A stretch of 64,000 nt of DNA from Proteobacteria bacterium UBA6503 (lineage in GTDB: Bacteria > Pseudomonadota > Alphaproteobacteria > UBA1280 > UBA6503): assembly GCA_002436405.1 (NCBI GenBank), contig DJLZ01000001.1, positions 558,713 through 622,712 on the forward strand. Reading direction: 5' to 3'. The notes under the pieces were generated by a model. It was not told the origin of the DNA. It made no database searches and worked only from the letters and a program-made list of their open reading frames with translations. Made by a program: the position numbers and the translations under genes. This document shows, one piece after another, positions 41,762-50,231 of this stretch (position 1 is its first letter; every line of letters starts with the position of its first letter).

Positions 41762-42463
41762 TTAACGTTCTTTTGCGGGGTAGGTGCAGATGTGTGAAAT
41801 TTTACACTCAGCACACTTCGGGCTACGGGCAAGGCACGTGTAGCGGCCATGTAAAATCAGCCAGTGGTGGGCATCTTTTAAGTAAGGCTCAGGCGTGCGC
41901 TTCAGTAGGCCTTTTTCAACCTCAAGCACTGTTTTACCGGGGGCAATACCCGTACGGCGCCCCACACGGAACACGTGCGTATCAACCGCAATCACGTGGG
42001 CCCCAAACAAGGTGTTGCGTACCACATTTGCTGTTTTGCGCCCCACACCCGGTAGAGCCTCAAGGGCTTTTTGATCGTCAGGCACTTCGCCGTTATGTTC
42101 GGCTAATAGTTTTTCACAAAGGCCAATCACGTTTTTGGCTTTGGTTTTATAAAGGCCAATGGTTTTGATGTATTTGGTTAGGCCTTCTTCGCCTAGTTCT
42201 AAAATACTTTCAGGGGTATCTGCTACAGGCCAAAGTTTTGCCGTGGCTTTGTTCACGCCCACATCCGTAGCTTGGGCTGAAAGGACGACTGATACCAACA
42301 ATGTAAAGGGGCTATGGTAATCAAGCTCGGTAGTGGGGTTGGGGTTGTTGCGTTGCCAAATGTGGTAAACCTCTTCAATCGCAGCTTTTGTAAGTGGCTT
42401 TGATTTAGGTTCGTCATGCACCAATGGTTTGGTGCGTTTGGCTGTTTTCTTTTTAGCAGGCAT
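41762..42463 (-). CDS. nth: Endonuclease III
   Basis: A 233-residue DNA glycosylase/AP lyase for oxidised pyrimidines. It has the helix-hairpin-helix LPGVGRKTANVV with catalytic lysine (K in GRKTA), the catalytic aspartate in VDTHVFRVGRRTG, and four iron-sulfur cysteines with spacing C-x6-C-x2-C-x5-C (CLARSPKCAECKISHIC). A basic N-terminal extension (MPAKKKTAKRTKP) precedes the core. Its start overlaps the stop codon of the FemAB-like gene by one base, so it is the last gene of that operon. Confidence 0.96.
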   Translation of the reverse strand: MPAKKKTAKRTKPLVHDEPKSKPLTKAAIEEVYHIWQRNNPNPTTELDYHSPFTLLVSVVLSAQATDVGVNKATAKLWPVADTPESILELGEEGLTKYIKTIGLYKTKAKNVIGLCEKLLAEHNGEVPDDQKALEALPGVGRKTANVVRNTLFGAHVIAVDTHVFRVGRRTGIAPGKTVLEVEKGLLKRTPEPYLKDAHHWLILHGRYTCLARSPKCAECKISHICTYPAKER

Positions 42464-43458
42464 TATTTCCAGCTCCCCACGAGGGTGTATTCTGACCCTT
42501 TCAGGTTTTCTTTAAAGGTGTTTAGGCCTTGGTTTTCAAAGCTCAGGCCACCAAGGTCAAGGGATTGAACACCAGCTTGTTTAAGGCGGGTGACGGCTTC
42601 AAACATCATAGCGTGGTGGGCGCAGGCATTACGGCCACGTTCGGTAGTCCAGCCTAGTTGGTAGGTAGCCCCACTTCCGTGTAGCACAAAAAGCTGTGCC
42701 GCAATCAGTTGGTCTTCATGCCAGGCTTCAAGCAGTAGCCATTCGTGCGGGCGGCAGTTTTTGTGTAGTGTGCGCAAAAACTTTGCTGAAGGCCCACGGT
42801 AACGGCGTTTTGCGCGGTCACGCAGGTAGCCCAAAATAAGGTCTTTTACAGCAAGTTTGCTGGGGTCAACAATAATGGTGAAGTCTAGTTTTTCAGCCGC
42901 TTTTAAACTTTTACGGAAACTTGATGAAAAGCTTTTTTTTATGTCAGCCAGTGGGGGCGTAAGGTCAACCACGCTTGAGCGGTAGTGCTCTGCCTTACGG
43001 GGCATGAAACCAGCTTTTTCAAGTAGCTCAACTGACTTTGGTGTATTGGGTAGCTCAGGCATAAACGATAAACGGCGTGACCATTTTTGTGGGTATGCTG
43101 CACGTAGTTTTGTAAGTACCGCACTTACAAGCTCAGGGCTTGGTGTTTTAACCAGCCATACGGGGGCTCGGTGAATACGCACCACTTCAATACCCATAAA
43201 GCGGCGTGTGCTAACCATGGCCATGGCTACAGGTTTACCTTGGCGGTAAAACACACCAAACTTTGGCCATAGGCGGTAAAGCATAAGGTTTGTTTTGGCG
43301 TATGCCCATGTTTGTAGAAGGTTTGAACGGGGGGCTTTTTGTAAAAGCTCTTTCCAGCCGCCAACGGTGGTGTCATCCCAGATAAGTTCAATCTCAGGAA
43401 GTGCAGCAGGCGCAGATTTCTCTGCGCCTGAAACAATTTTTAGAGCGGGTTTAGCCAT
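42463..43458 (-). CDS. FemAB/FemX-like acyltransferase
   Basis: A 331-residue protein of the FemAB type with two GNAT-like folds (VFYRQGKPVAMAMVSTRRF and LLEAWHEDQLIAAQLFVLHG). The C-terminal motif is DLGGLSFENQGLNTFKENLKGSEYTLVGSW. Classical members add amino acids from aminoacyl-tRNA to peptidoglycan precursors; relatives in proteobacterial polysaccharide loci have less clear roles. Its position after the GalU-Ugd gene (21 bases) suggests modification of a surface polymer. The substrate is unknown. Confidence 0.8.
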   Translation of the reverse strand: MAKPALKIVSGAEKSAPAALPEIELIWDDTTVGGWKELLQKAPRSNLLQTWAYAKTNLMLYRLWPKFGVFYRQGKPVAMAMVSTRRFMGIEVVRIHRAPVWLVKTPSPELVSAVLTKLRAAYPQKWSRRLSFMPELPNTPKSVELLEKAGFMPRKAEHYRSSVVDLTPPLADIKKSFSSSFRKSLKAAEKLDFTIIVDPSKLAVKDLILGYLRDRAKRRYRGPSAKFLRTLHKNCRPHEWLLLEAWHEDQLIAAQLFVLHGSGATYQLGWTTERGRNACAHHAMMFEAVTRLKQAGVQSLDLGGLSFENQGLNTFKENLKGSEYTLVGSWK

Positions 43459-43479
43459 GGGCGTGCACCGTCCTCAGCC

Positions 43480-45777
43480 TTAGGCTGACTTTTGGCTTTC
43501 GCGGCCTAGGCTTACGTAAGTAAGGCCTGCGGCTGTCATGCTTTCTGCGTTGTAAAGGTTACGCAGGTCAACAATCGTTGGCGTTTTAAGGGCCGACTTA
43601 AAGGTCGCCGGTAGGATTGAACGGAAGTCGTCCCACTCTGTCATGATAACGGCACCATCAGCCTGTTGTAAGGCTTCATCGATACTTGCCGTCATTTGTA
43701 CCTTTGGCAGCATTGTTGAGGCGTTTTTCATGGCCTGAGGGTCAAACGCTTTAATGGTTGCGCCTTCAGCTTCAAGCAGTGGAATAATCCCTAGGGCTGG
43801 CGACTCGCGCATGTCGTCGGTGTTGCCCTTAAAGGCCAAACCTAGAACAGCCAAGGTTTTACCGCTTAGCGGGCCCATGGTTTCTTTTACTTTTTCAGCA
43901 GCACGTTTTTGCTGGGCTGAGTTAACAGCAATGGCTGTTTCAATCAGCTTTTGTTCAGCACCAAATGTGCGGCCAATTTCAGCGAGCGCACGGGTGTCTT
44001 TCGGGAAGCATGAACCGCCGTAGCCAGGGCCAGGGTTTAGGAAGGCACTCCCAATACGGTGATCAAGACCAATACCACGAGCAACATCAGAAACGTCAGC
44101 GCCTGTTTTTTCACTCAGCGCTGCAATTTCGTTAATGAAGCTAATCTTCATCGCAAGGAAACCGTTTGCGGCGTACTTAATAAGTTCAGCCGAAGTTGGC
44201 GCTGTGAACATCACAGGCACGTGGGCTTCTTCAAGTGGGCGGTACAGGGTGCGCATCACGCTGCGGGCACGCTCAGTCAGGGCGCCAACAACAACACGGT
44301 CTGGCTGCATAAAGTCAGAAAGGGCGCAACCTTCACGGAGGAATTCAGGGTTTGAAACAACTTCAAAATCAGCATCAGGAGTTACTGATTTAACCGCTTC
44401 TGTCACGGTTACAGTGGTACCCACTGGTACAGTTGATTTGTTCACAATAACGGTAAAGCCGTTAAGGTGTGGGGCAATGTCTTTTGCAGCTTGCTTAACG
44501 TAGGTTAGGTCAGCACTGCCGTCTTCACCTTGTGGGGTGCCTACTGCAATAAACACAACGTCAGAGTCTTTCACGGCTGAGCCTAGGTCGGTTGTAAAGC
44601 TTAGGCGACCGTTGGCGGTGTTTTTCTCAACAAGTTTATCAAGGCCTGGCTCGTAAATTGGCATAATGCCTTTTTTCAGGTTCTCGATTTTTTCAGCGTT
44701 GGTATCAACACAAGTTACGTTAAAGCCAAGGTCGGCAAAGCAAGTGCCGCTAACAAGGCCTACGTAGCCGCTACCAATCATCGTTACGTTAAGCTTGCGG
44801 CTTTCGTCGCAGCCAAATGTAGGTAGGGTTGGGATATGTGTAAATGTACCTGTTGCTGAAGCATCTTGCGACTTCAGGAAGGTACGTAGGCGTGGGGCTA
44901 CAAACTCATCTTGCATTGCAAAGAAGAGGTTCGCCATTTGGAAGCCTAGCTTGTCACCACAGTCAAAACGGTGGCCAGTGTTAAGGCAGCCGTAAAAACC
45001 GCTATCACGGGCAACTTTGTCCATAGCATCTGTAATCTGAATTTCACCACCATGGCCAGGCTCGGCGCTTTCAAGAATGTCCAAAATTTCAGGGGTCAGC
45101 ACGTAACGGCCGGTAATGGCAAAGTTTGATGGTGCAACATCTGGCTGCGGTTTCTCAACAAAACCAGAAACAGGCACACGACCGCCTGACATAGTCTCGC
45201 CGTTTACATCCAAAATACCGTATTTACGGGTGTTGTCTTTGCTAACTTCTGACGTCAGTACAACTGGTTTGCCAGTTTCTTCGTAAATGTCGCACATTTG
45301 GCGTAGGCTGTGGCCACGGCCTTCATCGTTCCAGATAATGTCATCTGGTAGCAGTACAGCAAATGGCTCGTCGCCGATAATTTCTTTTGCACACCAAACA
45401 GCGTGGCCTAGGCCTTTAGGCTCGCCTTGGCGGGTGTAGTAAATGCGTACGTGCTCGGGCACAATGTCTTCAACCATTTTAAGTTCTTTCAGTTTGCCAC
45501 GCTTGTTTAGCGTATCTGAAAGTTCGTACGGTTTATCAAAGTGGTTTTCGATCGCTGACTTACCGCGACCTGTTACAAAGATAATTTCGGTAATGCCGGC
45601 AGCAATAGCTTCTTCAACGGCATATTGAATGATTGGCTTATCAACAACGGTCAGCATTTCTTTTGGCATGGCCTTAGTGGCTGGCAAGAAGCGTGTGCCC
45701 AAACCCGCTACCGGGAAGACCGCCTTACGTACTGGCTTGTGCTGGCGTGTTTGCGTTGTTGATTTCGTAGACGTCAT
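43480..45777 (-). CDS. GalU-Ugd fusion (UDP-glucose synthesis and oxidation)
   Basis: One 765-residue protein carries two sequential enzymes. Residues about 17-300 are glucose-1-phosphate uridylyltransferase (GalU; VFPVAGLGTRFLPATKAMPK, then PKGLGHAVWCAK). Residues about 322-755 are UDP-glucose 6-dehydrogenase (NAD loop MIGSGYVGLVSG, EIAALSEKTGADV and catalytic C590 in GGSCFPKDTRA). Together they turn glucose-1-phosphate plus UTP into UDP-glucuronate for surface polysaccharide. The two are usually separate genes. The linker near 300-322 is short and I see no frameshift. ATG 45777 has AAAGGA upstream. Confidence 0.92.
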   Translation of the reverse strand: MTSTKSTTQTRQHKPVRKAVFPVAGLGTRFLPATKAMPKEMLTVVDKPIIQYAVEEAIAAGITEIIFVTGRGKSAIENHFDKPYELSDTLNKRGKLKELKMVEDIVPEHVRIYYTRQGEPKGLGHAVWCAKEIIGDEPFAVLLPDDIIWNDEGRGHSLRQMCDIYEETGKPVVLTSEVSKDNTRKYGILDVNGETMSGGRVPVSGFVEKPQPDVAPSNFAITGRYVLTPEILDILESAEPGHGGEIQITDAMDKVARDSGFYGCLNTGHRFDCGDKLGFQMANLFFAMQDEFVAPRLRTFLKSQDASATGTFTHIPTLPTFGCDESRKLNVTMIGSGYVGLVSGTCFADLGFNVTCVDTNAEKIENLKKGIMPIYEPGLDKLVEKNTANGRLSFTTDLGSAVKDSDVVFIAVGTPQGEDGSADLTYVKQAAKDIAPHLNGFTVIVNKSTVPVGTTVTVTEAVKSVTPDADFEVVSNPEFLREGCALSDFMQPDRVVVGALTERARSVMRTLYRPLEEAHVPVMFTAPTSAELIKYAANGFLAMKISFINEIAALSEKTGADVSDVARGIGLDHRIGSAFLNPGPGYGGSCFPKDTRALAEIGRTFGAEQKLIETAIAVNSAQQKRAAEKVKETMGPLSGKTLAVLGLAFKGNTDDMRESPALGIIPLLEAEGATIKAFDPQAMKNASTMLPKVQMTASIDEALQQADGAVIMTEWDDFRSILPATFKSALKTPTIVDLRNLYNAESMTAAGLTYVSLGRESQKSA

Positions 45778-45841
45778 TTCCAATCATCCTTTCATGGTGG
45801 AGCGCGTGGCGCAAAAATCTGTTGGTTAATGTACCAGAAGT

Positions 45842-46828
45842 TTACTTAACTTTACATAACCAACGTACATATACGTGGTAAATCGCAAGAATCAATCCCC
45901 CGGCGCAAAGTGTATACAAACTTTGGTGGGCAACATACCCCAAAATACTTAGTAAAAACAGCAAAAAGTTGACGCTAATTGTGCGCAGCACAACGCCCCA
46001 ACCCATAGCACCACTGCCTTGTAATTTGGCGGCCCATAAGTTATTGCGCAGCGGTACTTTTTTGAAGGCACTGATCACACCTGCCTGCAGGCTATCCACG
46101 ATGGGGTAAAGGAGTAGTGTAAGTAGGCCTAGGCATTCAGCATTTGTTAGGGGGTGCGGCACAAGGCTAACCAGCGCTAGGCCAAACAAAATAAAGCCTA
46201 ACCAGAAACCACCCGTAAGGCCCATTTGGGCGGTGGGGGCTTTGCTGCCTGCAAGGGCAGGGCGGTTAAAACGCATAAAGCCCATGCAACAACCTGTAAG
46301 AATAAGCGCAAACAATGCAATACCCTTCGCCATCATTGAAAAGGCAATGCATACCAAAATGGTCATGAGGGCTAGCTGGCCTTCAACAATATCTTGCTTG
46401 GCATAGGCATTCGCAAAGAGTACCCAAAGGGCTGCCGTACCAAGGCGCTCGGCCCACAGTTTAACAGGAGCTTCAAAACCGTAAAAACCTTGAGGCAACA
46501 AAAGCATAAGCGCAGCTGCTGCTAGAATAAACATAGCAATGTTAAATGTTTTACAGCCAAGGCGGCCTTGCTCTTTGGCTTGGGCAATAGGGCGCAGCAC
46601 AACACCAGCACCAAACACCACAATGGCGTAATCAACAAAGGTGATTGAAAAATCAAAAGTGGGGAAGAAATGAATCAGCACCATGGCCAATAAACTTAGC
46701 GAGCCGCCAACAAGGGCAATATACCAACCATCAGTAGGGCGGTGGTGGCTGTGGCTGTAGGCCATCACTTTTGTTAAGGTTGCGCTTACTAAAATAAACG
46801 GCAAAACAATCGCGAGGGCATCAAGCAT
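45842..46828 (-). CDS. WecA/MraY-like polytopic membrane protein, apparently degenerate
   Basis: A 328-residue protein with about ten hydrophobic helices. Several positions follow the WecA/MraY prenyl-phosphate glycosyltransferase pattern: RPTDGWYIALVGG near the N-terminus, FANAYAKQDIVEGQLAL in place of NxxNxxDGxxGLA, and MGLTGGFWLGFIL in place of MGDxGSxxLGF. The catalytic aspartate of the last motif is missing and the HxHH motif is not found. It may be an inactive relative that acts as scaffold or flippase partner in the polysaccharide operon, or a different fold. It overlaps the SDR gene by eight bases. Confidence 0.6.
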   Translation of the reverse strand: MLDALAIVLPFILVSATLTKVMAYSHSHHRPTDGWYIALVGGSLSLLAMVLIHFFPTFDFSITFVDYAIVVFGAGVVLRPIAQAKEQGRLGCKTFNIAMFILAAAALMLLLPQGFYGFEAPVKLWAERLGTAALWVLFANAYAKQDIVEGQLALMTILVCIAFSMMAKGIALFALILTGCCMGFMRFNRPALAGSKAPTAQMGLTGGFWLGFILFGLALVSLVPHPLTNAECLGLLTLLLYPIVDSLQAGVISAFKKVPLRNNLWAAKLQGSGAMGWGVVLRTISVNFLLFLLSILGYVAHQSLYTLCAGGLILAIYHVYVRWLCKVK

Positions 46829-47696
46829 CAGTATTTCCTTTCATAAAGTCAGGGGCGGCGAGTGGCGTAAAGCCAAAATCTTGGAACGCTTTTTCGTGGG
46901 TCGCAATAATACTGCGACGTAGTTTACGGATTTTCAGCGGTTGGTTTTTACGAGCAATATAAACCCACTTTGGCAAAATGCGATGCATGCCCCAAAACGG
47001 TAGCACTTTAAAGCGCACATGGTTAATAAGGCAAATCTGCTCAAGCACAAAACCAATACGCAGCGGCTTGTAACCACTGATTTTATATGTCTGGCGGAAG
47101 GTACGTGCGTTAGGGAAGGCTTTTAAAATAGCCTGCGCAAAGTCACTTTCATGCAGCGGTTGCACAAAGTTTTTAGCGGTCTTTTTACCGACAATCAGCA
47201 GCTTCTTTTTCTTCGATTTAAACGATTTTTCAAGCGCTTTAAAAGGGTCGTCATAGCTGCCAAAAATGGTAGTTGGGCGCAGCAGCGTCCAGTCAAGGTT
47301 CGACTTAATTAAGGCATGCACAGTTTGGTGGATGCTGAGTAGCGCACGCTCGGCCGGTGGCTGGTAATTGCCTTCACGGGTGCAAAATAAAACGCGTTTA
47401 ATGCCAGCGTCTTCCAACTGGGGGATGAGTTTCTCGCCGATGCCAGTCTCAATTGGTTTTAGGCAAATAACACCGTCAGCGGTTTTAAGCACGTCGGTAA
47501 AGCGTTGGCCGGTGAAGCCTGTTTCAACGTAATCAAGGCCGGTCAGGCGCAGAAGAATTTGTGCGGCATTGGGGTGTACAAATGTGTAGCGAATGTCATT
47601 TTCAGGTACAGATGCCAGCAAAGTTTCGGCAAAGCAGCGGGTGTTGGTGGCGTGATCGCCCAATACCAAAATGTGCTGTGTGTAATTACTTGGCAT
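46821..47696 (-). CDS. Atypical short-chain dehydrogenase (NAD(P)-binding)
   Basis: A 291-residue protein with an atypical SDR/NmrA-like fold. The N-terminal segment QHILVLGDHATNTRCFAETL stands in for the usual GxxGxxG loop. Later comes the characteristic LDWTLLRPTTIFGSYDDP and a substrate-side region with FVQPLHESDFAQAIL. The cofactor loop is weak, so it may bind a nucleotide sugar or act without catalysis. It overlaps the glycosyltransferase gene by 11 bases, indicating tight coupling in the polysaccharide operon. Confidence 0.68.
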   Translation of the reverse strand: MPSNYTQHILVLGDHATNTRCFAETLLASVPENDIRYTFVHPNAAQILLRLTGLDYVETGFTGQRFTDVLKTADGVICLKPIETGIGEKLIPQLEDAGIKRVLFCTREGNYQPPAERALLSIHQTVHALIKSNLDWTLLRPTTIFGSYDDPFKALEKSFKSKKKKLLIVGKKTAKNFVQPLHESDFAQAILKAFPNARTFRQTYKISGYKPLRIGFVLEQICLINHVRFKVLPFWGMHRILPKWVYIARKNQPLKIRKLRRSIIATHEKAFQDFGFTPLAAPDFMKGNTDA

Positions 47697-49044
47697 CTTG
47701 AGGTTGCTCAGGTTTTGGCTGTTCGCCTTGTGGCTGCTCAGCTGGCGCCTGTGGGGCTACTTGCTGAGGGGTTGGCTCAGGCTGTTGAGGTGCGGCTTCG
47801 CCACTTACAATACGCTTAAGCAAGTTAAGGTATTTCTCGCTCAGGCGGTCAAAATCATAGCTTTGCACCAGCCACTGTTGGCCTTTGCGCCCTAGTAGTT
47901 TGGCTTTATCTGGGTTATCAACCAAGCGCAAAACGGCGTAGGCAAGTTTCTCGCTGTTCTCAGGCGGAACCACAAGCGCTACACGTGCATCTGTTAGGGT
48001 TGAGGCTGTAATACCGTCAGCAGCGGCCACAACAGGCTTACCTGCGGCCATAGCTTCAAATAGTTTAGATGGCATAACCTTTTTAAGGCCTTGCACATTC
48101 TTTTGTGGCACAAGGCAAACATCAGCCATGTCGTAGTAGGCCCATTTTTTGTCATCTTCAGGCAGTTGAATAAACTGCAGGTTCGGCATGCCTCGGGCAA
48201 TGTTACGCAAACGCTCTTTATCAGGGCCTTCGCCAACCAGTAGGAACAATACATCCCCGCGTGAAACCATCATTTTTGCGGTATCAACCACTTGGCCTAA
48301 GGCCTGAGAAATATCATGATCACCGTAGTACATCACCACTTGGGTCATTGGGCCAATTTGTAGCTCAGTACGCAGACGGCTGCCACGGTCCGCTTTGTTT
48401 GCAGCGGCTGCGGCGGCAACGTCTTCTTTATCAACGCCATTCATCACAACGCTGATTTTTTCTTTCGGGATACCTCGGTTCACAAGGTCTTTGGCAAGGT
48501 TAGGGGTCACCGTCACAATAGCGTCGGCACGCTTGTATAAGAACATTTCAACCTTCATAAGGTATTCAAGGGCCTTGCCATCTTTAAGGCGGCCAAGTTC
48601 AACAAACAGGCCTGGCCATGATTCACGAATTTCAAAAACAAACTTGGCACCATAACGGCGGGCCAAAATCCACGCACTTAAAACAGGGAGGATAGAAGGC
48701 GAGCTTGCAATCACAACGTCAGGTTTTGGGGCGTCGGTTTTAAACAGGTTTTTAAGCAGGTTTAGGGCAAATGTTGCCTGTGCCTTTAGGCGGCGTTTTG
48801 CTGTTTTTTCTGGCCCGCATGAAAGCCAGTGGCGGTAAATTTTAACGCCATCAATTTCGTCAGTTTGGTATGAGCCTTTACCCTGATAAGCTTCGTACAC
48901 GTAGCCCGTTGGGTGGTTAGGTAGCGCTGTAAGCACGCTGACATCAGCGCCCAGTTTTTTCCAGGCCTTAGCAAGGCTGCCCAAGCGGGCCGACGGGGCC
49001 GAAGGCTCTGGTTTATAAAATTGGCTTACAACCCAAATCTTCAT
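47686..49044 (-). CDS. Glycosyltransferase family 4, WbuB-like
   Basis: A 452-residue GT-B glycosyltransferase resembling the WbuB type. The N-terminus MKIWVVSQFYKPEPSAPSAR is followed by LTALPNHPTGYVY. The donor domain has VMYYGDHDISQALGQVVDTA, LLVGEGPDKERL and the conserved acidic loop SKLFEAMAAGKPVVAA. It probably transfers a sugar to a lipid-linked acceptor on the cytoplasmic face. The last 35 residues form a Pro/Gln/Glu-rich tail of repeated PQ and EQP units, probably disordered. Start and stop overlap both neighbours. Confidence 0.88.
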   Translation of the reverse strand: MKIWVVSQFYKPEPSAPSARLGSLAKAWKKLGADVSVLTALPNHPTGYVYEAYQGKGSYQTDEIDGVKIYRHWLSCGPEKTAKRRLKAQATFALNLLKNLFKTDAPKPDVVIASSPSILPVLSAWILARRYGAKFVFEIRESWPGLFVELGRLKDGKALEYLMKVEMFLYKRADAIVTVTPNLAKDLVNRGIPKEKISVVMNGVDKEDVAAAAAANKADRGSRLRTELQIGPMTQVVMYYGDHDISQALGQVVDTAKMMVSRGDVLFLLVGEGPDKERLRNIARGMPNLQFIQLPEDDKKWAYYDMADVCLVPQKNVQGLKKVMPSKLFEAMAAGKPVVAAADGITASTLTDARVALVVPPENSEKLAYAVLRLVDNPDKAKLLGRKGQQWLVQSYDFDRLSEKYLNLLKRIVSGEAAPQQPEPTPQQVAPQAPAEQPQGEQPKPEQPQDAK

Positions 49045-50189
49045 TCGGCAGCCTCTTCAGGTGTTGTTACCGTTGTTGGTAGCTCTTTAAACAGTGTTAG
49101 ACGGTCGCCGTTTTTAAATACAACTTTGGTAATCGTCACTTCGGTTTGCAGGGTGCGTGGTGAAGCTGTCAAAATTTCAGCTTCAGCACTGTTTGTAGTG
49201 CTAAGGGGCATTGGCCATGCACGCTCGGCAGTTTGGCCACTTGCAAGGCCATCATCGTCTGATATTTTAAGTTCGCCCAAGTGCTGGTCGTTTGCATTTT
49301 TAATCGTGATGGTCGCATCAAAGCTTTCAATGTTGCGGCTGCTTGTGTTGCGGTAGGCCACGCGCCACAAAACACCGTTGCTGGTTTCGCCAACGCCACC
49401 TGATTTTTGCACGTCAATCACGTTCACCGTTTCGTTGAGGCGCTTTTGGATCGGGGCATTAAGCTCGGCCAGTTGTTCTTTTTGGCGCTGGTTAATTGTA
49501 AACAAGAAGTTTGCTAGGTTCGGCGCACCTGTGACTTGCCAGCTGTCTTTTTGTGAGTTGTGCTCAAGCAGGAGGTTCAATGAAAGGACAGCACCATCAA
49601 GGTCAGGGCGTTCAAAGTTAAGGGTAAGTAGGGCGTTTTGGTCGTTCTGGTCAAGCACTTCGTAGTCTACAAAGTACTCAGGCTTTGCGCCTGTTTGTTG
49701 CCATAGGCGCCATAGCAAACCGTCTTTACGTTGGTCAAGGTTGCCTGTTTCAACAAGTTCGTTCAGCTGAATGTTGTAGGTTGCCGCAAGGTCATTACGG
49801 AAGGCACCAATCATGCCTTGGCTCATCAACTGACGGAAGTTGTTTGCCGTTGCACCTTCGGCGTTAATTTCTTCGTAGGCGATAACCTGTTCAATCAGGC
49901 TTTTGACCAAGGCGTCGGTGTTCACAACTTTCTGGAAGGCCTCAAGGTCTTTGCTTTCAACAGCATCCCAAGCGGTGCGCACAGCATTGGCTGGGCCGCT
50001 TGTGCCTGAAAGTGGCAAGAATACCCAAATAAAAGCCACAACCAAAATAGCAAGTAGCACACCAGCGATTGACTTTACAGTACCAAGCTTGCGTGGTTTT
50101 TCTGATGCTGGCTGTGTGTCTTTAGCGGGTGCCTTAGCCATCTTTTCAGTATCAGGCTTCTGTGTTTTTTTAGGTGTGTCTTTAGCCAT
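49041..50189 (-). CDS. DUF2939-like anchored protein
   Basis: A 382-residue protein with a charged cytoplasmic tail (MAKDTPKKTQKPDTEKM), one membrane helix (about 42-62; AGVLLAILVVAFIWVFLPLS) and a large extracytoplasmic domain. Residues about 65-100 (GPANAVRTAWDAVESKDLEA, then FQKVVNTDALVKSLIEQV) resemble DUF2939 proteins of unknown function. The C-terminal half is beta-rich. It overlaps the downstream glycosyltransferase gene by four bases (ATGA), which links it to the polysaccharide locus. Its role is unknown. Confidence 0.7.
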   Translation of the reverse strand: MAKDTPKKTQKPDTEKMAKAPAKDTQPASEKPRKLGTVKSIAGVLLAILVVAFIWVFLPLSGTSGPANAVRTAWDAVESKDLEAFQKVVNTDALVKSLIEQVIAYEEINAEGATANNFRQLMSQGMIGAFRNDLAATYNIQLNELVETGNLDQRKDGLLWRLWQQTGAKPEYFVDYEVLDQNDQNALLTLNFERPDLDGAVLSLNLLLEHNSQKDSWQVTGAPNLANFLFTINQRQKEQLAELNAPIQKRLNETVNVIDVQKSGGVGETSNGVLWRVAYRNTSSRNIESFDATITIKNANDQHLGELKISDDDGLASGQTAERAWPMPLSTTNSAEAEILTASPRTLQTEVTITKVVFKNGDRLTLFKELPTTVTTPEEAAE

Positions 50190-50231
50190 AGGGCTTACCT
50201 TTCACTTGGTTTGGGTCTTTGGCGCTGAAAA

